Assembly: GCA_018384745.1 (NCBI GenBank)
Contig: JAHAYH010000025.1
Span: 1-64,000, forward strand
DNA from: Caryophanon sp.
Lineage (GTDB): Bacteria; Bacillota; Bacilli; Bacillales_A; Planococcaceae
Reading direction: 5' to 3'
Length of the DNA: 64,000 bases
The stretch's first letter is position 1. Every line of letters starts with the position of its first letter. Positions 40,396 through 47,759 of this stretch are shown here, piece after piece. The notes below the pieces were generated by a model. The model had not been told where the DNA came from. It did no database searches and saw only the letters and a list, made by a program, of their open reading frames with translations. A program made the position numbers and the translations under genes.

Positions 40396-40422
40396 AAAAA
40401 ACACAATTCCTAGCATTGTGTT
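40396..40422 (-). terminator. Terminator-like hairpin in the pssA 5' leader
   Basis: On the minus strand: perfect 8-bp stem AACACAAT / ATTGTGTT, 7-base loop, then TTTTTT. No minus-strand gene lies upstream of it, so it can only act on a transcript heading into pssA. A second dyad, AAGTTCA / TGAACTT (40366-40394), follows before the start codon. Confidence 0.6.
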
Positions 40423-40520
40423 CTAAAGTCAGACGTGTTTAAATGAAAAGAGCACATATATTTTTTAATTATACTTCGAACTGCACGAAAATGTAAGGTC
40501 GAATTTAAGTGAGGCATATT

Positions 40521-41300
40521 ATGATTGAAAAAATTTTTCAAAACTGTATTGAATTGACGAATAAACAGTGGTCATCCGCGCTGTTAAAACGAGTGGTGCA
40601 GTCGCCGGTAAGCAAGCACCTTATTTCATCTTACAGTAAAGTATACGACATTAACACCGATGAGGTTTCAAAGCCGATCGCTGAATATCATTCGTTGCAT
40701 GAATTTTTTACACGCACATTAGCAGAAGGGCATCGTCCAGTTGCCCAAGGTCGTGTATTAACGAGTCCGGTCGATGCGAAAATTGAATCATTCGGTGCGA
40801 TTGAGCGCGACATGATTTTTACGGTAAAAGGCAAGTCGTATAAAATTGAGCATTTACTCGGTAGCGTCGAGCGTGCAAAAGCATATGATCGCGGACAATA
40901 CATCGTCTTTTATTTAAGTCCAGCAGATTATCACCGCATGCACAGTCCGGTTGATGCGCGCGTTGTGCGTCAATATGTGCTTGGGCATCATTCTTATCCG
41001 GTAAACAATCTCGGCTTAACGTACGGGAAAAAGCCATTATCGCATAATTACCGCATGGTTAGCCAACTTGAAACGGCAGAGGGGATGCGCATGGACTTTA
41101 TTAAAGTTGGTGCCATGTTTGTCAATTCCATTGCGCTCACAAATACGAGCGATACGTGGTACCGCGGTGAAGAGGTCGGCTATTTTACGTTCGGTTCGAC
41201 CGTTGTCATGCTGTTTGAACAAGAAACGGTGCAATTTAACGAAAATGTTACGCAAGGTGCGATGATTCAAATGGGTACATCGTTTGCAAATGTGTTATAA
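40521..41300 (+). CDS. psd: Phosphatidylserine decarboxylase proenzyme
   Basis: 259 residues from ATG 40521 (AAGTGAGG upstream). The pyruvoyl autocleavage site is FGST near the C-terminus (GYFTFGSTVVMLFEQ); the family form is LGST/FGST and Ser becomes the pyruvoyl group. HEFFTR, VDAKIESFG and DYHRMHSPVDA motifs are intact. Makes phosphatidylethanolamine at the membrane from PssA product. Confidence 0.95.
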   Translation: MIEKIFQNCIELTNKQWSSALLKRVVQSPVSKHLISSYSKVYDINTDEVSKPIAEYHSLHEFFTRTLAEGHRPVAQGRVLTSPVDAKIESFGAIERDMIFTVKGKSYKIEHLLGSVERAKAYDRGQYIVFYLSPADYHRMHSPVDARVVRQYVLGHHSYPVNNLGLTYGKKPLSHNYRMVSQLETAEGMRMDFIKVGAMFVNSIALTNTSDTWYRGEEVGYFTFGSTVVMLFEQETVQFNENVTQGAMIQMGTSFANVL

Positions 41301-41329
41301 TAGTTTAGTTAATTTCAACAGACGTTTAC

Positions 41330-41363
41330 ATGAATTCACGTGTTGTGCGTGAATTCATTTTAT
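41330..41363 (+). terminator. Intrinsic terminator after psd
   Basis: Perfect 11-bp stem ATGAATTCACG / CGTGAATTCAT, 7-base loop, TTTATT. Confidence 0.75.
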
Positions 41364-41409
41364 TGTGTCGTATATTTGACGAACAACTATCGAAAAAGGT
41401 GGGTACACA

Positions 41410-41931
41410 GTGTACAATTTTTTATTGCCGAAAGAATATGTCAATAATATTTTTGCGATTACACCTGAGAAGCTTGCGGCTTTAGGGATTCGTGGTATTA
41501 TTACAGACTTAGACAATACGTTAGTGGAATGGGACCGTCCTGATGCGACAGAGGAGCTACAAGCGTGGCTATTGTCGATGAAAGAAGCGGGCATTCGCAT
41601 CATTATCGCGTCAAACAATAACGAAGCGCGTGTGAAACATTTTGCCGACCCGATTGGCATTCCATACATTTTTAAAGCACGTAAACCGCTAGGCAGTGCG
41701 TATTATCGTGCGCTCGTTCGCTTGAAGCTACGCCCGGAAGAAGTGGCGATGGTAGGCGATCAGCTTTTAACGGATGTAATGGGTGGCAACCGCTTAAAAT
41801 TGTATACAATTTTAGTGCGTCCAGTTGCACAATCAGACGGTTTTGTAACACGTTTTAACCGCTTTGTTGAACGTCGCGTCTTTAATGATTTACAACGAAA
41901 AGGAATATCAACTTGGGAGGACGAAGCATGA
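41410..41931 (+). CDS. yqeG: HAD-superfamily phosphatase YqeG
   Basis: 173 residues, HAD hydrolase subfamily IIIA: motif I ITDLDNTLVEWD (about 36-47), motif II IIASNNN, Lys in FKARKPLGSAYY, motif III GDQLLTDVMGGN. Related to phosphatidylglycerophosphate phosphatases. First gene of the yqeG-rsfS-yqeM cluster; the stop codon overlaps the yqeH ATG (ATGA). Starts with GTG after AAAAAGGTGGG. Confidence 0.93.
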   Translation: MYNFLLPKEYVNNIFAITPEKLAALGIRGIITDLDNTLVEWDRPDATEELQAWLLSMKEAGIRIIIASNNNEARVKHFADPIGIPYIFKARKPLGSAYYRALVRLKLRPEEVAMVGDQLLTDVMGGNRLKLYTILVRPVAQSDGFVTRFNRFVERRVFNDLQRKGISTWEDEA

Positions 41932-43031
41932 GTGAAGCATTACAATGTGTCGGGTGTGGCGTAGCAATTCAAACAGAAGATAAAAACGCTGTAGGTTACG
42001 CACCGGCATCATCTTTAGAAAAGGAAGTCATCGTTTGTCAACGCTGCTTCCGCTTAAAAAATTACAACGAAATTCAACCGGTGAGCTTAACGGATGACGA
42101 CTTTTTACGCATTTTAAATGGGTTAGGTCAACAGGATGGCTTAATCGTTAAAATCGTTGATATTTTTGACTTTAACGGCAGCTGGTTACCAGGGTTACAC
42201 CGCTTTGTCGGCAAAAATCCGGTATTACTTGTGGCAAACAAAGTCGATTTATTACCAAAGTCAGTCAAGCACAATAAAGTGATCAACTGGCTGCGTCGCG
42301 AAGCAAAAGCATTAGGCTTACATGCGGTAGACGTGAAGCTCGTATCGGCGCATAAAGGCATCGGTATGGAAGAGGTAATCGAAGCGATTGAAGAATATCG
42401 TAAAGGTCAAGACGTATACGTTGTTGGCTGTACGAACGTTGGGAAATCAACGTTCATTAACCGCATCATTAAGCAAGCAACTGGTGAAGGGGAAGTGATT
42501 ACAACATCACATTTCCCAGGCACAACGCTTGATATGATTGGCATTCCATTAGATGATGGCTCGGCGTTATTCGATACACCAGGGATCATTAACCATCACC
42601 AAATGGCGCATTACTTAGACGCATCTGAGTTAAAATACATTATGCCGAAAAAAGAAATTAAACCAAAAGTGTACCAACAAAATGCAGGTCAAACGTTATT
42701 TGTTGGGGCGCTTGCTCGCTTTGACTTCATTCAAGGTGACCGCTCAGCATTTACGGTGCACATGGCAAATGATTTACCAATTCACCGCACGAAGCTTGAA
42801 AAAGCAGATGACTTATACGAAAATCACCGCGGTGAGTTGCTTGCACCGCCGACAGCAGAGCATATAGACAAGTTACCACCGTTAGTGCGTCATGAGTTCT
42901 CAATTAAAGAAGGCAAAACAGACGTTGTGTTCTCAGGACTAGGCTGGATTACAATTCAACACCCGAACGTTGTCGTAGCAGCGCACGCACCTAAAGGGGT
43001 CGAAGTATTCATTCGCCCATCATTAATTTAG
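41928..43031 (+). CDS. yqeH: Ribosome biogenesis GTPase YqeH
   Basis: 367 residues from ATG 41928 (GGGAGGACGAAGC upstream). N-terminal zinc finger CVGCG...CQRC (about residues 5-38), then a circularly permuted GTPase: G4 NKVDLL precedes G1 GCTNVGKSTF and G3 DTPGI. Needed for 30S subunit assembly in B. subtilis. Overlaps yqeG by four bases. Confidence 0.96.
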   Translation: MSEALQCVGCGVAIQTEDKNAVGYAPASSLEKEVIVCQRCFRLKNYNEIQPVSLTDDDFLRILNGLGQQDGLIVKIVDIFDFNGSWLPGLHRFVGKNPVLLVANKVDLLPKSVKHNKVINWLRREAKALGLHAVDVKLVSAHKGIGMEEVIEAIEEYRKGQDVYVVGCTNVGKSTFINRIIKQATGEGEVITTSHFPGTTLDMIGIPLDDGSALFDTPGIINHHQMAHYLDASELKYIMPKKEIKPKVYQQNAGQTLFVGALARFDFIQGDRSAFTVHMANDLPIHRTKLEKADDLYENHRGELLAPPTAEHIDKLPPLVRHEFSIKEGKTDVVFSGLGWITIQHPNVVVAAHAPKGVEVFIRPSLI

Positions 43032-43065
43032 CAATTGAATTTTTGTAGAGAGCTGAGGTTATTTT

Positions 43066-43896
43066 GTGATGAAAAAATGGTTTGCAGTAATCGGAGATCC
43101 AATTAAACATTCAAAGTCGCCAGAAATGCATCATTTTTGGTATGAAGATATGCAAGAAGATGCCGCGTATGTGCCGATTCATGTGACACCCGATACGCTT
43201 GCGCAAGCGGTCGAGTCGATGAAGCTGCTTGGTGCAAGCGGCTGGAACGTGACGATTCCGCATAAGGAGACAATCTTGCCATTGTTAGATGCCCTTGATG
43301 AGCAAGCGGCGAAAATGGGGGCTGTCAACACGGTCGTTCGTCAACCAGATGGCACGTTAAAAGGCTATAATACAGATGGTTTAGGCTTTGTTCGTTCACT
43401 CGAGGAGGCAATCGGTGACACGCAAAAATCCGCACGCTTACTCATCATTGGTGCTGGTGGTGCGGCGCGAGGTATCGCGTTTGCATTGCAAGCATCTGGC
43501 TATACAACCATTACAATTGCTAATCGTACCGTTGAAAAAGCAGCGGCAATTGTCGAGGAAATGCAAGCGGGTGAAGCGATCAGCTTACAGCAAGCTGGCG
43601 AGCAACTAGCACAGTTTGACATTTTAGTGCAAACGACGTCAGCAGGCTTAAGCGATGACTTCAGCATGCCGTTTCCGCTGACGCATTTACGCGAAGGGGC
43701 AATTGTGGCTGACATCGTGTATAACCCACTTATTACGCCGTTTTTACAAGCGGCACAGCAACAAGGCGCACGCATCGTCACAGGTGTTGGCATGTTCGTG
43801 CATCAAGGTGCCATTGCGTATGAGCATTGGCTACACAAAACACCAAATACAAATGCAATGATTGCTCGTTTAACGACGCAATTAGGAGGAAATTAA
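43066..43896 (+). CDS. aroE: Shikimate dehydrogenase
   Basis: 276 residues (275 if the ATG at 43069 is used instead of GTG 43066; GAGG is 7 or 10 bases away). Shikimate site VIGDPIKHSKSPEMH, catalytic Lys in NVTIPHKE, NADP-binding GAGGAARGIAFAL and NRTVEKA. Reduces 3-dehydroshikimate in aromatic amino acid synthesis. Conserved position between yqeH and yhbY. Confidence 0.96.
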   Translation: MMKKWFAVIGDPIKHSKSPEMHHFWYEDMQEDAAYVPIHVTPDTLAQAVESMKLLGASGWNVTIPHKETILPLLDALDEQAAKMGAVNTVVRQPDGTLKGYNTDGLGFVRSLEEAIGDTQKSARLLIIGAGGAARGIAFALQASGYTTITIANRTVEKAAAIVEEMQAGEAISLQQAGEQLAQFDILVQTTSAGLSDDFSMPFPLTHLREGAIVADIVYNPLITPFLQAAQQQGARIVTGVGMFVHQGAIAYEHWLHKTPNTNAMIARLTTQLGGN

Positions 43897-43902
43897 TTTA
43901 TT

Positions 43903-44205
43903 ATGTTAACAGGTAAACAAAAGCGTTTTTTACGCGCAGAAGCACATCATTTAACACCGATTTTCCAAGTTGGTAAAGGCGGCGTAAATGACGAAATGAC
44001 AAAAAGTATTCGTGATGTATTAGAAGCACGTGAATTAATTAAAGTGCGCATTTTAGATAACTGTGAGGAAGATAAAAACGACGTGGCACAAGCGCTAGCA
44101 AAAGGTGCACGTGCAGAACTTGTTCAGTTAATCGGCTTAACGGTTGTGTTATATAAAGAATCACGCGACAATAAAAAAATCATCTTACCAAAAGCAGCAA
44201 AATAA
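43903..44205 (+). CDS. yhbY: YhbY-type CRM-domain RNA-binding protein (YqeI)
   Basis: 100 residues, a single CRM/YhbY domain: LTGKQKRFLRAEAHHL at the start, VGKGGVN (GxxG loop) and RELIKVRIL. Associates with pre-50S subunits. Six bases after aroE; Shine-Dalgarno GGAGG lies within the end of aroE. Confidence 0.95.
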   Translation: MLTGKQKRFLRAEAHHLTPIFQVGKGGVNDEMTKSIRDVLEARELIKVRILDNCEEDKNDVAQALAKGARAELVQLIGLTVVLYKESRDNKKIILPKAAK

Positions 44206-44220
44206 GTAAGGGGTGTTGGC

Positions 44221-44793
44221 ATGAAAAAAGTAGGCATTTTAGGTGGCACGTTTAACCCGCCACATCTCGGACATTTACTCATGGCGAATGAGGCGATGCA
44301 TGCGTTGTCGCTTGACGAAGTGCGCTTTATGCCAAATGCCATTCCACCACATAAGCATGTCGCGTATATGCCGCATGATGCGCAGCGCGTCGACATGCTT
44401 CGTCACTTAATCGATGATGAACCACGCTTTTCAATTGAGCAATACGAGCTTGAAATTGGTGGTACGTCCTATACGATTGATACGATGCGTGCGCTTGTCG
44501 CGCGTGAACAAACCACGCAGTTTTATTTTATTATTGGCGGTGACTCGATCGATACGCTCCATACGTGGAAATGTATTGACGAGTTAACGCAGCTTGTGAC
44601 GTTTGTAGGCATATTGCGCCCTGGTAGTACCGGTGAGTCGGTGTACCCGGTCGTGCGCTTGCAAACACCACAAATTGATGTATCTTCGACGTTATTGCGC
44701 GCGCGCTTAGCGCAGCAACAAACGGTGAAATATTTACTCCCTGCGCCACTCGAAGCGTATATTCGAAAGGAACGATTGTATGGAACGCACTGA
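44221..44793 (+). CDS. nadD: Nicotinate-nucleotide adenylyltransferase
   Basis: 190 residues: GGTFNPPHLGHLLMANEA (nucleotidyltransferase HxGH), PNAIPPHK, and SSTLLRARLAQ (ISSTxxR motif) near the C-terminus. Makes deamido-NAD from NaMN and ATP. Overlaps yqeK by 14 bases. Confidence 0.96.
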   Translation: MKKVGILGGTFNPPHLGHLLMANEAMHALSLDEVRFMPNAIPPHKHVAYMPHDAQRVDMLRHLIDDEPRFSIEQYELEIGGTSYTIDTMRALVAREQTTQFYFIIGGDSIDTLHTWKCIDELTQLVTFVGILRPGSTGESVYPVVRLQTPQIDVSSTLLRARLAQQQTVKYLLPAPLEAYIRKERLYGTH

Positions 44794-45346
44794 TTATTTA
44801 GCATACGTGAAAGCGCGCATGCCAGAGAAACGATATATTCATACACTTGGTGTCGAACAAACAGCAAAAGCGATGGCAGCACATTATGGTGAAGATGTCG
44901 CGGCCGCTGAAACAGCTGCAATTTTACACGATTTAGCGAAATACGCAGACGTTGCGTGGATGGAGCAAATTGTGCGTGACCACGGTTTAGATGCGCGCTT
45001 GCTTGGCTGGGGCAGTGAACTGCTGCACGGGCCAGTAGGTGCTTGGGTGGCACAGCATGAGCTTGGCATTACAAATGAGGCCATTTTACATGCGATGTGC
45101 TATCATACGACAGGTCGCGCCAATATGAGCAACTTAGAAAAAATATTATACGTAGCCGATATGCTTGAGCCGAACCGCCGATTCCCCGGAGTCGATGATT
45201 TACGTCAAATGATGTATGATGGGCTTAACGAGGTATTTGAAGCATGTGTGAAGCATTCACTCATTCATTTAATTTCGAGCGGCATCGCCGTGTTCCCTCA
45301 ATCCATTGAATGCTATAACGACATACAGTCGTCAGAAAGGAATTAA
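44780..45346 (+). CDS. yqeK: HD-domain hydrolase YqeK
   Basis: 188 residues, HD phosphohydrolase: HTLGVEQTAKAMAAHYG, AILHDLAKYAD (HD), HGPVGAWVAQHE and AMCYHTTG. Members of the YqeK family hydrolyse Ap4A symmetrically; adjacency to nadD is conserved. Starts inside nadD (14-base overlap), indicating translational coupling. Confidence 0.94.
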   Translation: MERTDYLAYVKARMPEKRYIHTLGVEQTAKAMAAHYGEDVAAAETAAILHDLAKYADVAWMEQIVRDHGLDARLLGWGSELLHGPVGAWVAQHELGITNEAILHAMCYHTTGRANMSNLEKILYVADMLEPNRRFPGVDDLRQMMYDGLNEVFEACVKHSLIHLISSGIAVFPQSIECYNDIQSSERN

Positions 45347-45349
45347 TCA

Positions 45350-45697
45350 ATGTCAAACTTATTAAATGTAGTATATAAAGCAGCAGACGATAAACGTGCG
45401 GAGGATATCGTTGTATTAAACATGCAAGGCATTTCATTACTTGCCGATTATTTCGTCATTTGTGAAGGTGGTTCTGAACGCCAAGTACAAGCGATCGCAC
45501 GCGAAATGCAAGAAAAAGCACGTGAAGAAGGCTTAGAAGTGAAAAAAGTAGAAGGCTTCGATACAGGTCGTTGGGTTTTAGTCGATATGGGCGATGTTGT
45601 TGCACACGTGTTCCATAAAGATGAGCGTACGTACTATAACTTAGAGCGCCTATGGGGAGATGCTCCGCAATTAAACGTAGACGCTCAAACGATTTAA
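45350..45697 (+). CDS. rsfS: Ribosomal silencing factor RsfS
   Basis: 115 residues: ADDKRAEDIVVLNMQGIS, DYFVICEGGSERQVQAIA, VDMGDVVAHVFHKDER. Binds L14 (uL14) on the 50S subunit and blocks subunit joining under starvation. Three bases after yqeK and one base before yqeM. Confidence 0.96.
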   Translation: MSNLLNVVYKAADDKRAEDIVVLNMQGISLLADYFVICEGGSERQVQAIAREMQEKAREEGLEVKKVEGFDTGRWVLVDMGDVVAHVFHKDERTYYNLERLWGDAPQLNVDAQTI

Positions 45698-45698
45698 T

Positions 45699-46436
45699 AT
45701 GCGTAGCTACGAGCGTTTTGCGCACGTGTATGATGAACTAATGACCGATATTCCGTATGACGAGTACGTGGAGTGGGTCATGCAGTTTGCACCGAGTGAA
45801 ACGCACAATACATTGCTCGATATCGGCTGTGGGACAGGTGTGTTAGCTGCGATGTTTGCACAAGCAGGCTATAGCGTTTCTGGCATTGATTTATCAGAGG
45901 ACATGCTAGCCGTTGCACAAGAGCGCTTTCAGGCGATGGGTCTTGATGTACCGCTATATGCGATGTCAATGGACGAGCTAGAAGGCTTTCGTGATGTCGA
46001 TGTCGCAGTCATTCCGATTGATTCGTTAAACTACGTACGTGAGCCAGAAGCGGTAAAAGCGACGTTTGCACGTATTTATGATGCGCTTTGTGACGGCGGG
46101 CAACTGCTGTTTGATGTGCACAGCACGTTTAAAACGGATGACATCTTTTTAGATGGACCGTTCACGTATGATGATGGGGACATTACGTACGTTTGGCATA
46201 CAGAGCCAGCGGAAGAGCCACATGCTGTACAGTCAAACATTACGTTTTTTGTACGCACAGCAGACGATACGTTTGAGCGCTTTGATGAAGAGCATTATCA
46301 ACGTACGTATGACGTCGCACAATATGTAGAGTGGCTACAGCAGCTTGGTTACCGCGACATTGTAGTGACAGCGGACTGGTCAAATGAAGCACCGGATGAA
46401 CAAAGCGAACGCATTTTCATTCGTGCTGTAAAGTAA
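45699..46436 (+). CDS. Class I SAM-dependent methyltransferase YqeM
   Basis: 245 residues: SAM motif LLDIGCGTGVLAAMFAQAG (about 39-57), IDLSEDMLAVAQE (motif post I), IDSLNYV (motif II region). Substrate unknown. Member of the conserved rsfS cluster; starts one base after rsfS and is followed by a very strong terminator. Confidence 0.92.
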   Translation: MRSYERFAHVYDELMTDIPYDEYVEWVMQFAPSETHNTLLDIGCGTGVLAAMFAQAGYSVSGIDLSEDMLAVAQERFQAMGLDVPLYAMSMDELEGFRDVDVAVIPIDSLNYVREPEAVKATFARIYDALCDGGQLLFDVHSTFKTDDIFLDGPFTYDDGDITYVWHTEPAEEPHAVQSNITFFVRTADDTFERFDEEHYQRTYDVAQYVEWLQQLGYRDIVVTADWSNEAPDEQSERIFIRAVK

Positions 46437-46449
46437 TACTTTTCAATTG

Positions 46450-46501
46450 AAGAGGAATCGTTTATAGTGGAGGTGTCTCCATATAACGATTCCTCTTTTT
46501 T
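46450..46501 (+). terminator. Strong intrinsic terminator after yqeM, directly upstream of comEA
   Basis: Perfect 13-bp outer stem AAGAGGAATCGTT / AACGATTCCTCTT enclosing a second stem TGGAG / CTCCA, then T7. The comEA Shine-Dalgarno starts at 46513, leaving no space for a promoter between the hairpin and comEA. Confidence 0.92.
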
Positions 46502-46524
46502 ATGTTCGTTGAAGGAGGATTATG

Positions 46525-47130
46525 ATGCAACATTACATTAAATACGCGGCCATTCCAGCTGCCGCACTTTGTTTATTCCTCGTTTTTTTCCTAACAGGTC
46601 GCAATGAGCCGACCGAACAGCTTTCCTTAACAACGGTTGAACAACCTGTTGATCCACAAACAGAAGTAGTACAACAACCAGCACCAGCATCCGTCACGGT
46701 CGATGTGAAAGGTGCGGTGCGCCATCCAGGTGTATATACATTTACCGACGAGCAGCGTATTATTGACGCCATTGAAGCAGCAGGCGGCTACGTTGAAGGT
46801 GCCGATAGCACACTTATTAATCATGCGCAAAAGTTAAGTGATGCACTCGTCATTTATGTGCCACGTGAAGGGGAACAATTACCGGCAATGGCACCTGCGA
46901 CATCTACAACAAGTACAACACCATCAGAAAACAGCACACGTGTGAACATTAACACCGCAACGGAACAAGATTTGCAAACGCTACCGGGCATCGGTCCGTC
47001 AAAAGCGCAAGCCATCATTCGTCACCGCGACGAGCACGGCCCATTTGCGTCAACTGAACAATTAACAGATGTAACCGGCATCGGTGATAAAACATTTGCG
47101 CAATTGTCAGACCTCATAACTGTCAATTAA
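46525..47130 (+). CDS. comEA: Competence protein ComEA, DNA receptor
   Basis: 201 residues. ATG 46525 is preferred (AGGAGG six bases upstream) over ATG 46522 (three bases). One N-terminal membrane anchor (AAIPAAALCLFLVFFL), a SLBB domain (VTVDVKGAVRHPGVYTF, about 58-74), a Ser/Thr/Pro-rich linker and a C-terminal helix-hairpin-helix pair (VNINTATEQDLQTLPGIG ... IIRHRDEHGPF). Binds incoming double-stranded DNA at the cell surface. comER, usually divergent here, is absent. Confidence 0.95.
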   Translation: MQHYIKYAAIPAAALCLFLVFFLTGRNEPTEQLSLTTVEQPVDPQTEVVQQPAPASVTVDVKGAVRHPGVYTFTDEQRIIDAIEAAGGYVEGADSTLINHAQKLSDALVIYVPREGEQLPAMAPATSTTSTTPSENSTRVNINTATEQDLQTLPGIGPSKAQAIIRHRDEHGPFASTEQLTDVTGIGDKTFAQLSDLITVN

Positions 47131-47192
47131 CACTAGTTAAACAATTCAGAATCGTCTACACTAGTAACGAACGAAAAAGTGGAGGTTGTTAT

Positions 47193-47759
47193 ATGGAACG
47201 TATTACGTGGGATCAATTTTTTATGGCACAAAGCCATCTACTTGCACTGCGCAGCACATGTACACGCTTAGCAGTTGGCGCCATCATTGTGCGCGACAAT
47301 CGCGTAATTGCAGGGGGCTATAACGGCTCCATCTCAGGCGATGAGCACTGCATTGATGAAGGGTGTTACGTTGTTGACAATCATTGCGTGCGTACAATTC
47401 ATGCGGAAATGAATGCGCTGTTACAATGTGCAAAATACGGCACGCCGACAACGAACGCGGCGGTGTACGTGACACATTTCCCGTGCTTACCGTGTACAAA
47501 ATCGCTCATCCAAGCCGGCATTCGTCAAATTTACTATGCGAAAGATTACAAAAACAATCCGTATGCTGAGCAGCTATTAGCGCGCGCAGGTGTTGACGTC
47601 AAGCATGTGCCATTTGATGAGCGCAAAGTGGACTTTTTACAAGATGAAAAGGTCGCACTTTATATGGATTTACTACAGGCGTTACGTGCAGAAGGGGCAA
47701 GTGCTGAAACGTTGAGCTCATATGAACAAAGGGTGAAGGAGTTATTTGCACAACAATAA
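47193..47759 (+). CDS. comEB: dCMP deaminase family protein ComEB
   Basis: 188 residues: zinc cytidine/deoxycytidylate deaminase motif TIHAEMNALLQCAKYG (His ligand and catalytic Glu) and PCLPCTKSLIQAG (two Cys ligands). Converts dCMP to dUMP for thymidylate synthesis; its role in competence is doubtful and lies mainly in operon membership. Overlaps comEC by 14 bases. Confidence 0.94.
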   Translation: MERITWDQFFMAQSHLLALRSTCTRLAVGAIIVRDNRVIAGGYNGSISGDEHCIDEGCYVVDNHCVRTIHAEMNALLQCAKYGTPTTNAAVYVTHFPCLPCTKSLIQAGIRQIYYAKDYKNNPYAEQLLARAGVDVKHVPFDERKVDFLQDEKVALYMDLLQALRAEGASAETLSSYEQRVKELFAQQ

